A DNA stretch of 64,000 nt, from contig NZ_JAKSYJ010000258.1 in the NCBI RefSeq assembly GCF_022829365.1, positions 1-64,000 on the forward strand, written 5' to 3'. The DNA comes from Methylobacterium sp. J-077. GTDB lineage: Bacteria; Pseudomonadota; Alphaproteobacteria; Rhizobiales; Beijerinckiaceae. A model generated the notes under the pieces. That model ran no database searches and had not been told where the DNA came from. It worked only from the letters and a program-made list of their open reading frames with translations. This document shows positions 1 through 8,314 of this stretch, in pieces (the first letter of the stretch is position 1; each line of letters begins with the position of its first letter). Position numbers and translations under genes: made by a program.

Positions 1-645
1 GGCCAGGAACGCGTTGGCGGCGTACTTGGTCAGCTCGGCGGTGCGTCGGCTCGTCACCACGATCGGCGCGGCGTTGAGGTAGAGCGGCCGGTAGACCTCG
101 CGCATCACCGCCTCCGCGCGGGGATCCTCGCTGCCGACCACGATCCGGTCGGGGCGCTTGAAATCGGAGATCGCCGCGCCTTCGCGCAAAAATTCCGGGT
201 TCGACGCCACGGCGACATCCGCCTCGGGCCGGATCTCGCGGATGATGCGCTCGACCTCGTCGCCGGTGCCCACCGGCACGGTCGACTTGGTCACCACGAC
301 GGTGAAGCCCGACAGCGCCCCGGCGATCTCCCGCGCGGCGTCGAACACGAAGGACAGGTCGGCGAAGCCGTCGCCGCGCCGCGAGGGCGTGCCCACGGCA
401 ATGAACACCGCATCCGCCTCGGCTACCGCGTCCTGCAGGGTCGAACCGAAAGCGAGGCGGCCCTGGCGGACGTTCTCGGCGACCAGCGCGTCAAGGCCGG
501 GTTCGTAGATCGGCATGGTTCCGGCGTTCAGGCTGGCAATCTTGGCCGGGTCGCGGTCGATGCAGATCACGCTGTGGCCGAAATCGGCGAGGCAGGCCCC
601 GGACACCAAGCCGACATAGCCGGCGCCAATCATCGCAATCCGCAT
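1..645 (-). CDS. ugd: UDP-glucose 6-dehydrogenase family protein (partial, C-terminus outside window)
   Basis: Seen: an open frame runs from an ATG at 645 to the left edge (215 codons) without a stop. It opens with a Rossmann dinucleotide loop (MRIAMIGAGYVGLVSG) and carries the family motifs VGTPS, STVPVGT and SNPEFLREG in the expected order. Known: this family oxidises UDP-glucose (or GDP-mannose) twice with NAD+ to the uronate, which supplies exopolysaccharide or glycolipid synthesis in the cytoplasm. The catalytic cysteine lies near residue 260 in the family and is off the window, so activity cannot be checked. Substrate preference is inferred; UDP-glucose is the commonest. The gene diverges from argB. 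Confidence 0.85.
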   Translation of the reverse strand, partial: MRIAMIGAGYVGLVSGACLADFGHSVICIDRDPAKIASLNAGTMPIYEPGLDALVAENVRQGRLAFGSTLQDAVAEADAVFIAVGTPSRRGDGFADLSFVFDAAREIAGALSGFTVVVTKSTVPVGTGDEVERIIREIRPEADVAVASNPEFLREGAAISDFKRPDRIVVGSEDPRAEAVMREVYRPLYLNAAPIVVTSRRTAELTKYAANAFLA

Positions 646-956
646 CCGGCCCTCCCGGCAGCCCGCCACGCGGCTTGTTGCAACGCAGCATGATCCGAGA
701 CCGGCCACGATGCAACCGGGGCCGCTCGGCAGTCTCCGATTCTGTCGCGACGATGCAACACCCAAGAACCACGACTGTTTTTTGACAGCGCACCCGGTCT
801 CGGGTTGACGGCGCCCGGATCCTGTCGCCGTAGCGACACCGAAAACATGTCTGCGGGCGGCTTCGCAGCGCGGGCGGCTTCCTGTAGAAGCGCGGCCGCC
901 GGCCGGGCGAGGCCGGGCGCCGCGAAGCCCATTCCAAGGATCGGCGAAGGACGACG
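646..956. other. intergenic region between divergent ugd and argB
   Basis: About 310 bases with no supportable gene. A TTGACA hexamer sits at 782-787, but I see no matching -10 box. The promoters of both flanking genes must lie here. A purine-rich ribosome-binding site (GAAGGA) precedes argB. Confidence 0.5.
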
Positions 957-1850
957 ATGACCGAACTGCCGAACGTGCACGTGCGCGCCGAAGTCTTGGC
1001 CCAGGCGCTGCCCCACATGCAGCGCTACGACCAGGAGATCGTGGTCATCAAGTATGGCGGCCACGCCATGGGCGACCGCGCCGCGGCCGAGGATTTCGCC
1101 GAGGACATCGTCCTCCTGGAGCAATCCGGCCTGAAGCCGATCGTCGTGCATGGCGGCGGCCCGCAGATCGGCAAGATGCTGGACCGGCTCGGCATCCAGT
1201 CCGAGTTCCGCGGCGGCCTGCGGGTCACCGACGAGGCCACCGTCGAGGTGGTCGAGATGGTCCTGGCCGGCTCGATCAACAAGCAGATCGTCGGCTGGAT
1301 CTCGGCCGAGGGTGGCCGGGCGATCGGCCTGTGCGGCAAGGACGGCAATATGGTCCGCGCCAAACGGGCGATGAAGACCGTGGTCGATCCCGAGAACCAG
1401 ACCGAGCAGGCGATCGATCTCGGCCTGGTCGGCGAGCCGGAGCATGTCGAGCGCGGTGTCCTCGACGCGGTGCTGAAGGCGGAACTGATCCCGGTGCTGG
1501 CCCCGGTGGCCTACGGGGCGGACGGGCAGACCTACAACGTCAACGCCGACACCTTCGCAGGCGCTATCGCGGGCGCGCTCCGGGCCAAGCGCCTGCTGCT
1601 GCTCACCGACGTGCCGGGCGTGCTCGACAAGGACAAGAAGCTGATCCCCGAGCTGACCGTGGAGGATTGCCGGCGCCTGATCGCCGACGGCACCATCACG
1701 GGCGGCATGATCCCGAAGATCGAGACCTGCATGTACGCGATCGAGCGCGGCGTGGAGGCGGTCGTGATCCTGGACGGCAAGGTCAACCACGCAGTGCTGC
1801 TGGAGCTGTTCACCGATTACGGCGCCGGCACCCTGATCCGCCGGGGCTGA
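957..1850 (+). CDS. argB: acetylglutamate kinase
   Basis: Phosphorylates N-acetyl-L-glutamate with ATP, the second and usually feedback-controlled step of arginine synthesis in the cytoplasm. The 297-residue length is normal. Family motifs are clear: KYGGH (about residues 32-36) binds phosphate, and VHGGGPQIGKMLDRLGI (64-80) binds N-acetylglutamate. The C-terminal part contains the LTDVPGV motif and the GGMIPK loop of amino-acid kinases. The N-terminal extension before KYGGH is of the kind seen in arginine-inhibited, hexameric enzymes, so feedback inhibition is likely (inference). The start is an ATG with GAAGGA just upstream. In many Alphaproteobacteria argB neighbours the HAD nucleotidase found 240 bases downstream here. 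Confidence 0.97.
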   Translation: MTELPNVHVRAEVLAQALPHMQRYDQEIVVIKYGGHAMGDRAAAEDFAEDIVLLEQSGLKPIVVHGGGPQIGKMLDRLGIQSEFRGGLRVTDEATVEVVEMVLAGSINKQIVGWISAEGGRAIGLCGKDGNMVRAKRAMKTVVDPENQTEQAIDLGLVGEPEHVERGVLDAVLKAELIPVLAPVAYGADGQTYNVNADTFAGAIAGALRAKRLLLLTDVPGVLDKDKKLIPELTVEDCRRLIADGTITGGMIPKIETCMYAIERGVEAVVILDGKVNHAVLLELFTDYGAGTLIRRG

Positions 1851-2090
1851 TCCTCCGCGGCCCTACGGGACGGCGATGGGCGGAACGGACGCGGCAACGC
1901 ACGCTCCGCTCGCGCATTGTCCTCAGCCTGGCGCAAGCCGGCGCTGCAAGCCTGATCGTTCCCAGCCTTCGATTCCGCAGGGACCGAAGGCCGGGGCGGC
2001 GTCGCACCACGGGTTCCGGGCCGCATCCGTTTGCAACGCGATCGGTCATGGCCCTAGAATCTCGCGGTTTCAGGATTTCAAAGGGACACG

Positions 2091-2846
2091 GTGCACCACC
2101 CGGAGAAAGCCCAGTTCACCACCCCCGCGTCCCGTGGGTTTGCCGATGTCGACACCTGGGTGTTCGACCTCGACAACACGCTCTATCCGAGCGACGCGCA
2201 GGTTTGGCCGCAGGTGGACGAGCGCATCACCCTCTACGTCATGCGCCTCTACGGGCTTGATGGCATCTCGGCCCGCGCCCTGCAGAAGTATTTTTACCAC
2301 CGCTATGGCACGACCCTGACGGCTTTGCTGACGGAGGAAGGGGTCGACCCGCACGACTTCCTCGACTTCGCCCACGACATCGACCACTCGACGATCAAGC
2401 TCGACCCAAGCCTCGGCGATGCGATCGAGCGTCTGCCCGGGCGCAAGCTGATCCTGACCAACGGATCGCGCCGGCACGCCGAGAACGTCGCGGCCAAGCT
2501 CGGGATCCTCGATCTTTTCGAAGCCGTGTTCGACATCGCAGCCGCCAATTTCGTCCCCAAGCCCGAGCGCTCCACCTACGAGCGCTTCCTCGCGGCCCAC
2601 GGCGTCGAGCCGACCCGGGCGGCCCTGTTCGAGGACATCGCCCGCAACCTCACGGTGCCGCACGATCTCGGCATGGCGACCGTGCTGGTCGTCCCCAAGG
2701 TCGTCGACCCCTATCGCGAGGCCTTCGAGCAGGAGGCGGTGCGCGAGCCGCATATCGATCACATCACCGACGATCTCGCCGCCTTCCTGTCGGCCTGCGT
2801 GCTGCCCGAGACGACACGGGGTACGATGGGCACAACGCGACCCTGA
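2091..2846 (+). CDS. HAD-superfamily pyrimidine 5'-nucleotidase-like hydrolase
   Basis: A 251-residue HAD subfamily IA hydrolase. Motif I VFDLDNTLYP (Asp26 nucleophile, Asp28 acid/base) is followed by motif II LTNGS, a conserved lysine in FVPKPE and the acidic motif LFEDIARN. The family includes yeast Sdt1/Phm8-type pyrimidine and lysophosphatidate phosphatases; alphaproteobacterial members beside argB are usually called pyrimidine 5'-nucleotidase. The exact substrate is not readable from sequence. The chosen start is a GTG preceded by AAGGGA; there is no better ATG before the conserved core. It is probably co-transcribed with argB or runs from its own promoter in the 240-base gap. Confidence 0.85.
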   Translation: MHHPEKAQFTTPASRGFADVDTWVFDLDNTLYPSDAQVWPQVDERITLYVMRLYGLDGISARALQKYFYHRYGTTLTALLTEEGVDPHDFLDFAHDIDHSTIKLDPSLGDAIERLPGRKLILTNGSRRHAENVAAKLGILDLFEAVFDIAAANFVPKPERSTYERFLAAHGVEPTRAALFEDIARNLTVPHDLGMATVLVVPKVVDPYREAFEQEAVREPHIDHITDDLAAFLSACVLPETTRGTMGTTRP

Positions 2847-2981
2847 CGCGGGCCCGCACATCCGCAATCGACAAGCCGGCGACGATCCTGTAGAGAGCCG
2901 CCCAACTCACAACAGGATCGCCGAAATCCTGGTGCCGGACGCCCATGAGGGGCGACACGGTGCAACGGCTGGAGCTATGCC

Positions 2982-3371
<390 letters not shown>

Positions 3372-3373
3372 TC

Positions 3374-3472
3374 GTCCGGGTTTCTAGTGGACTTGCCGCC
3401 CTTTGGCGGGTTGTCGGGGTAGAGCCCTGATGAAGAGGCGGGCTCTGCCCGCACCCGCAAAACGTCCCGGAC
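3374..3472. repeat. hairpin-rich palindromic segment after rplS
   Basis: An outer pair, GTCCGGG near 3375 with CCCGGAC near 3467, encloses a CCGCC/GGCGG hairpin. Two overlapping, mutually exclusive hairpins follow: AGAGCCC (3421-3427) can pair with GGGCTCT (3440-3446), while GCGGGC (3438-3443) can pair with GCCCGC (3447-3452). The core resembles the hairpin array at 20.4-20.5 kb: both have an AGCCCTG-(N)-GAAGAGG spacer followed by a GC hairpin with a T/C-rich loop. A dispersed repeat is therefore more likely than a dedicated small RNA. Confidence 0.5.
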
Positions 3473-3502
3473 CTTTTGAAACCTGATTTCGACCGATGAT
3501 CG

Positions 3503-3533
3503 ACCGGTCCGGCTCAGCCGGACCGGTTTTTTT
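3503..3533 (+). terminator. intrinsic terminator of rplS
   Basis: A perfect 12-bp stem, ACCGGTCCGGCT with AGCCGGACCGGT and a single base between the arms (effectively a tight loop), runs directly into seven T residues. Confidence 0.9.
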
Positions 3534-3544
3534 GTCTCTGTAAA

Positions 3545-3715
3545 TCAGGCGGCCCGGACCCGGTCGAGGAACTGGGTGATCTCAGCGAAGATCGGCCCGG
3601 ATTTCTGCGACAGCTCGGCCGCGGCACCGAGCACCTGCTCGGCCGCCGCGCCGGATTCCCTGGGGGCGGTCGAGACGTCGGCGATGGTGCCATCCGCCTC
3701 CTGCGCGACGCTCCA
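3545..3715 (-). pseudogene. C-terminal remnant of a methyl-accepting chemotaxis protein
   Basis: Reading the minus strand back from a TGA at 3547-3545 gives about 57 codons ending in ESGAAAEQVLGAAAELSQKS and ITQFLDRVRAA. This matches the last helix of the chemoreceptors in this same window, which end SAASQVLDAAQGLSQNS..FLADVKAA and FLATVRAA. Upstream the frame loses similarity at about 3715, just before the lytic transglycosylase stop, and has no start codon of its own. I read it as the tail of a deleted receptor gene, truncated by the event that placed the transglycosylase here. Confidence 0.7.
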
Positions 3716-3731
3716 CACGTCTCGCCGACGC

Positions 3732-4931
3732 TCAGCTCCCGCGCAGGGCCTCGAGGACCTTGCCCCCGGGCCGGCCCGTGGGGGTCATGCCGAGCTTGCG
3801 CTCCACGTCCTTGATCGCGTCGCGAGTCTTCTGGCCGACCTTGCCGTCCGGCTCGCCGACATCGTAGCCGCGGGCGGCCAGCCGGGTCTGGAGGTCGCGC
3901 CGCTCGGCCCGGGACAGGGGCGGATCGTCGGTGGGCCAGGCAGCCTGGACACCGGCCTTGCCGCGCAGGCGATCGGACAGCACCGCGATGGCGAGCCCGT
4001 AGGATTCGGCCGCGTTGTAGGAGTAGATCGCGTCGAAGTTCTTGGTGACCAGGAAGGCCGGACCGTCGATCCCGGCGGGCGCGATGATGCCGGCCGGGCC
4101 TTCGCCGGAGAGCGGGCGGCCGTCCACTCGGGTCACGCCGAGGGAGGCCCAATGGGCGATCGGCTTCTTGTTCTTGCGCCCGGCGGCGGCGACGCTGAAG
4201 CCGCGGGGCAGCGTCACCTCGTAACCCCAGACTTGGCCGTGCTGCCACTTGGCGACGTGCAGGAAGTTCGCCGTGGAGCCGACCGCGTCGGCCACCGAAT
4301 CGACCACGTCGCGCCGCCCGTCGCCGTCGCCGTCGACCGCGAGCCGGTGATAAGTCGTCGGCATGAACTGGGTCTGGCCGAAGGCACCGGCCCAGGAGCC
4401 TGTGAGGCGCTCGGGCGCGATGTCGCCGCGCTCGATGATCCGCAGGGTCGCGATCAGCTCGGACCGGAAGAAGTCGCGGCGGCGGTTGTTCGAGCAGGCG
4501 AGCGTCGCCAGCGACTGCACCAGCGGCATCTTGCCGAGGTTCTTGCCGAAATTCGATTCGACGCCCCAGACCGCCGCGATCGTGTAGCGGTCGACTCCGT
4601 AGCGCGACTCGGCCTGGGCGAGGGCGGCCGCGTTCTGCCGCATGGCCGCGCGCCCGTCCTCGACCCGCTCGTCGTCCACGAGCGCCGCCATGTAGTCCCA
4701 GATCGGCGTCTTGAACTCGGGCTGCGCCTGCGAGAGTTCGATCACCTTGTCGTCGTAGCTGATGCCGCGGGTGGCCGCCTGGAAGGTCTGGGCCGATACC
4801 CCGGCCGCCGCCGCCTGCCCCTGGATGCCCGAGAGGCAGGCGTCGAAATCGGCGCGCGCCGGCACCGCAGCGAAGCCCGCAAGCAGACCGAACCCGAGCG
4901 CGACGCCCGATCCGAGGGGGTGATTCCGCAT
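3732..4931 (-). CDS. MltB-type lytic murein transglycosylase with peptidoglycan-binding domain
   Basis: Cleaves the glycan strands of peptidoglycan to 1,6-anhydro ends in the periplasm. Order of parts: a signal peptide (MRNHPLGSG... ending AVPARA before DFD), an SLT_2/MltB-like catalytic domain over roughly residues 25-310 with the catalytic glutamate in AVWGVESNFGKN and the GAFGQTQFMPTTY block, then a C-terminal PG_binding_1 domain (LQTRLAARGYDVGEPDGKVG). It has about 399 residues from the ATG at 4931. That start is preferred over an upstream ATG at 4979 because it puts the signal peptide at the N-terminus. No lipobox is present, so it is a soluble periplasmic enzyme. Confidence 0.9.
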   Translation of the reverse strand: MRNHPLGSGVALGFGLLAGFAAVPARADFDACLSGIQGQAAAAGVSAQTFQAATRGISYDDKVIELSQAQPEFKTPIWDYMAALVDDERVEDGRAAMRQNAAALAQAESRYGVDRYTIAAVWGVESNFGKNLGKMPLVQSLATLACSNNRRRDFFRSELIATLRIIERGDIAPERLTGSWAGAFGQTQFMPTTYHRLAVDGDGDGRRDVVDSVADAVGSTANFLHVAKWQHGQVWGYEVTLPRGFSVAAAGRKNKKPIAHWASLGVTRVDGRPLSGEGPAGIIAPAGIDGPAFLVTKNFDAIYSYNAAESYGLAIAVLSDRLRGKAGVQAAWPTDDPPLSRAERRDLQTRLAARGYDVGEPDGKVGQKTRDAIKDVERKLGMTPTGRPGGKVLEALRGS

Positions 4932-5433
4932 CCTGGCGTTCCCGTTCGACGTGGCCTGTATGGTGTTCGAATCAGGCAATACCAGGGTTAAGGACCGGTT
5001 AGGTTCGGCGTGATGAGCCGTCCGCGCGCCGGCGCCACGGGGATCCCTGTGCGAAGCCTCCGGGCGCGCGCAGCGAACCGGGTCGCGACCGATCCCGGAG
5101 GTGCATCGGCCGGATCGGGCTGAAGCCTTCGCGGTGCCGTCAACGGACGAGCCATGGCCGGATCCCCGCGGCCACCCCGATATTGAGATCGCTGAACCTC
5201 AACTGGTGCTTCATTGATCGGACAATGCTCACACTCAATCTCTGCCAATACCAGTCTACGCAAATCGATCGAACATGATATCCGATATTGATATTATATC
5301 ATCGACTCATGCTGCTGAAGATATCGCATGTACTCGCGGATGAAGATTTCATCCCGTTTGATGACAATTGATTAATCGATGATCGTCCATATGAACGGGA
5401 ATGATTCTCGTTTTGCCCGGAGAAACACGAATT
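4932..5433. other. intergenic region, right half AT-rich
   Basis: About 500 bases between divergent genes with no supportable ORF. From about 5210 to 5400 the sequence is much richer in A+T than its surroundings, with runs such as GATATTGATATTATATC, and contains a short GATTAATC palindrome near 5370. It probably holds the promoters of the transglycosylase and the chemoreceptor. No terminator is seen. Confidence 0.45.
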
Positions 5434-7116
5434 ATGCGCCTGTCAGATCTCTCCATCGCAAAAAAGGTTGTCGGCGCGTTCTCGATACTGATTATCATCG
5501 CCCTAGGGACCGGGTTCATCACCTACCGGAAACTGTCCTTCATCCAGACATCGATCGGCTGGTCCGAGCACACCTACGATGTGCTGAACGTGAACGCGTC
5601 CCTGATCACCACGATGGTCGACCGCGAGACCGGGTTGCGAGGCTATCTGGTGGCGGGCGATCCGGCGTTCCTGGCGCCCTACCAGAGCGGTGCCAAGGGC
5701 TTCGACGCCGCCCTTCAGCGGCTGCGGACGCTCACATCCGACAACCCGGAGCAGCAGACCCGCATCGCCGGGATCGAGGCCCTGGCCAAGCGGTGGCAAT
5801 CCGAAATCGCCGAGCCCGAGATCGCCCTGATGGGTCAGCCGGCCAAGCAGGCCGAGGCCAGGGCCCGGGAAGCCAGCGGCGCCGGCAAGACGATCATGGA
5901 TGGGATCCGGGCGAAGGTCGCGGAGATCGACGCGCGCGAGCGCACCTTGCTCGCCGGCCGTCAGGTCGACGCCGCCGAGGCCTTCTCGACCTCCTACGTC
6001 GCGACCCTGATCTCCCTCGTCGCCCTCCTGGCCACCGCCATTGCGGGCGCGATCCTGTTGACCCGGCTGATCGCCGTCCCGACGCGCGCAATGACGCTGG
6101 TGATGGGTGAGCTGTCTCGCGACAATCTCGATGTCGTCGTCCCGAGCAGCGACCGGCGTGACGAGATCGGCCAAATGGCCGCGGCGGTCGAGATGTTCAA
6201 GGAGGCGCTGATCGCCAAGCGGGACGGCGACGCGGCGGCCGCACGGGAAGCCGACGCCAAGGCCCGGCGCGCTGCCCATCTCGACACCGTGGTGCATCGC
6301 TTCGAGACCGAAGTGTCCGGTCTGACGCAGGCGCTCGCGGGCGCGGCCACGGAACTCGAGGCGACGGCCCAATCGATGACCGGCATCGCCGAAGAGACCG
6401 ACGCCCAGGCACAGACGGTGGCGGGCGCCGCCGAGCAGGCCTCCTCGAACGTCCAAACCGTGGCCGCCGCCACGGAGGAGCTGTCGATCTCGATCCGGGA
6501 GATCAACAGCCAGGTCACCCGGGCGGCGCAGGCCGCGAGCGCGGCCTCGGACGAGGCGATCCAGACCGACGGCGCCGTGCAGGTGCTGGCCGAGAGCGCC
6601 GACAAGATCGGCAGCGTGATCGCCCTGATCTCGCAGATCGCCGGGCAGACGAACCTGCTGGCCCTCAACGCGACCATCGAGGCGGCTCGGGCCGGGGATG
6701 CGGGCCGCGGCTTCGCGGTGGTGGCGAGCGAGGTGAAGGAACTGGCCGGCCAGACCACCCGCGCCACCGAGGAGATCGGCGCTCAGATCGGCGCGATCCA
6801 GACGGCCACCGGCCACGCGGTGTCGGCGATCCGTTCGATCGCCCGCATCGTCGGCGAGATCGCCACCAGCTCGACCGCGATCGCGGCGGCGATCGAGGAG
6901 CAGGGTGCGGCGACCCAGGAGATCGCCCGCAACGTCCAGCAGGCCGCCTCCGGGACGGACCGGGTCACCGGCAACATCGTCGAGGTCAAGCGCGCGGCCG
7001 GCGAGACCGGCTCGGCGGCGTCCCAGGTCCTCGACGCGGCCCAGGGCCTCTCGCAGAACTCGAACGACCTCAGCCGCGCCGTGGCGACCTTCCTGGCGGA
7101 CGTGAAGGCGGCCTGA
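5434..7116 (+). CDS. methyl-accepting chemotaxis protein with CHASE3 sensor domain
   Basis: An inner-membrane chemoreceptor of 560 residues that signals through CheW/CheA. Parts: TM1 about residues 10-30; a periplasmic CHASE3 domain with the typical TTMVDRETGLRGYLVAGD block; TM2 about 185-210; HAMP (AVPTRAMTLVMGELSRDNLD) to about 265; then a methyl-accepting domain with the signalling tip IAGQTNLLALNATIEAARAG and GRGFAVVASEVKELA. It lacks a C-terminal CheR/CheB pentapeptide. The start is the ATG at 5434 with GGAGAA ten bases upstream, rather than the ATG at 5401. CHASE3 ligands are unknown. The C-terminus resembles the remnant at 3545-3715. Confidence 0.93.
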   Translation: MRLSDLSIAKKVVGAFSILIIIALGTGFITYRKLSFIQTSIGWSEHTYDVLNVNASLITTMVDRETGLRGYLVAGDPAFLAPYQSGAKGFDAALQRLRTLTSDNPEQQTRIAGIEALAKRWQSEIAEPEIALMGQPAKQAEARAREASGAGKTIMDGIRAKVAEIDARERTLLAGRQVDAAEAFSTSYVATLISLVALLATAIAGAILLTRLIAVPTRAMTLVMGELSRDNLDVVVPSSDRRDEIGQMAAAVEMFKEALIAKRDGDAAAAREADAKARRAAHLDTVVHRFETEVSGLTQALAGAATELEATAQSMTGIAEETDAQAQTVAGAAEQASSNVQTVAAATEELSISIREINSQVTRAAQAASAASDEAIQTDGAVQVLAESADKIGSVIALISQIAGQTNLLALNATIEAARAGDAGRGFAVVASEVKELAGQTTRATEEIGAQIGAIQTATGHAVSAIRSIARIVGEIATSSTAIAAAIEEQGAATQEIARNVQQAASGTDRVTGNIVEVKRAAGETGSAASQVLDAAQGLSQNSNDLSRAVATFLADVKAA

Positions 7117-7363
7117 GCGGCGGGCGCCGACGGGTCCAAGGGCTTATCTGGATCGCCGTCGGCCAGGCAGCCCCGCGGACGCGTTGGGATGGCGCTTGAT
7201 GGCCGGCCTAGTCGACACCAAGCCGGACCGCGTCATTGGAGGTCCGCTTCGGTGCGCCTCGAATAACGCGGAGCAAGGGCGACGGATCCAGAGCCACACG
7301 CGGCGCGGGCCAGGGCTGTCGATGCCGCCGTTGATGCCGCCCTTGGACCAAGCGTGTCACCGT

Positions 7364-7392
7364 TTGACAAGAAATTATTGCTTCGCGATAAT
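7364..7392 (+). promoter_or_regulatory. sigma-70-type promoter for the DUF2975/XRE pair, with overlapping inverted repeat
   Basis: A perfect -35 (TTGACA, 7364-7369), a 17-base spacer and a near-perfect -10 (GATAAT, 7387-7392) end 31 bases before the ATG at 7424. An imperfect inverted repeat lies between and over the boxes: AAGAAATTAT on the left and ATAATCTT on the right, about 9 bases apart. This would be a natural operator for the XRE repressor encoded by the second gene (inference). Confidence 0.75.
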
Positions 7393-7423
7393 CTTGGTTG
7401 CCGAAGCGAGTCGATCCCTGCCT

Positions 7424-8023
7424 ATGCCGAACGTCATTCCCCTGTCTGCCGCGCGGGCTGAACCCGCCGAAGCGGAGCATCCGGCGTTCCGCCGCTATGG
7501 ATATTGCCTCGCTTGGTTGCTAACGGTCATCCTGGGCTTGACCGTGCTGTTTGCCGTCGCGGTGCTGGCCTGCGGCCTCCTAGCCGGCGACGTGTGGCTC
7601 TGGCTCGCGCCGGGTGCGGCCTTCCTGGGTCCGCCGCCACCCGATACCTCGGGCCTCGTGTCCTTCGACGCGCTGCCCTTGGCAACGCGCTGGGCCTATG
7701 CAGCGACCTTCATCTTCGACACCTTCCCAGTGATCCTAATCCTCGCCGAGGCGCGCGCCTGCGCCCGGGATTTCGGTGCCGGGATCGCCTTCGGGCCGGC
7801 AGCACCGGCCCGGATGCGCCGGATAGCCCTCGGCCTGGCGGCCCATGCCGTCGCGCCCGCCCTCGGGCACGGTCTGGTCCTGCTGGTCGGGCACGGCGTC
7901 GACCTCGCCTGGTTCCATGCGTCGTCGGTACAGGCCCTGTTGCTGGCGGCCTGCCTCGCCGTTCTCGCCGAAGTGGCGCGGATCGGGCACGCCATCGCAC
8001 GCGATCTCGATGGGTTCGTTTGA
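7424..8023 (+). CDS. DUF2975-type membrane protein
   Basis: A 199-residue protein with four predicted membrane segments: near the N-terminus (LAWLLTVILGLTVLFAVAVL), around YAATFIFDTFPVILIL, around AHAVAPALGHGLVLLVG, and around VQALLLAACLAVLAEVARI. This layout, plus a small XRE-family gene overlapping its stop codon, is the hallmark of DUF2975 membrane protein/HTH pairs; function is unknown. The start is the ATG at 7424, just downstream of a clear promoter; upstream in-frame codons lie before the promoter and are rejected. The ribosome-binding site is weak. Confidence 0.75.
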   Translation: MPNVIPLSAARAEPAEAEHPAFRRYGYCLAWLLTVILGLTVLFAVAVLACGLLAGDVWLWLAPGAAFLGPPPPDTSGLVSFDALPLATRWAYAATFIFDTFPVILILAEARACARDFGAGIAFGPAAPARMRRIALGLAAHAVAPALGHGLVLLVGHGVDLAWFHASSVQALLLAACLAVLAEVARIGHAIARDLDGFV

Positions 8024-8259
8024 TGCCGATCGTCATGCGCCTCGACGTGATGCTCGCCAAGCGAAAGCGCCGCTCGAAGGATCTCGCCCAAGCCATCGGC
8101 ATCACCGAGGCGAACCTCTCGCTGCTGAAATCCGGCAAGGTGCAGGGCGTTCGCTTCGCCACCCTGGATGCGATCTGTCGGGAGCTCGTCTGCCAGCCTG
8201 GCGATCTACTGGAATACGAGCCCGATCACGAGACCGAGCGACCGCGCATCGCCGGTTGA
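8023..8259 (+). CDS. small XRE/Cro-CI-type HTH regulator
   Basis: A 78-residue protein that is essentially one helix-turn-helix domain: RLDVMLAKRKRRSKDLAQAIG, then ITEANLSLLKSGK as the recognition region, then FATLDAICRELVCQPGDLLEY, typical of YozG-like Cro/C1 regulators. The start ATG overlaps the TGA of the DUF2975 gene by one base, so the two are translationally coupled. Such regulators generally act on their own operon; the inverted repeat at the 7364-7392 promoter is the obvious target (inference). Confidence 0.85.
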   Translation: MPIVMRLDVMLAKRKRRSKDLAQAIGITEANLSLLKSGKVQGVRFATLDAICRELVCQPGDLLEYEPDHETERPRIAG

Positions 8260-8314
8260 GGCCCCGCTGATCTCCCAAATCGCACTGCCGTTCCACGGAT
8301 CGGAGACCCATGCT

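Noticed and set aside
782..787. TTGACA near argB as a promoter
   Set aside because: No plausible -10 element at 16-18 bases downstream.
630..1790. Minus-strand frame of 386 codons opposite argB
   Set aside because: Shadow of argB: no motifs, composition typical of antisense reading.
3374..3533. A dedicated small RNA or SRP RNA between rplS and its terminator
   Set aside because: The SRP RNA tetraloop region is missing, and the core matches a repeat elsewhere in the window.
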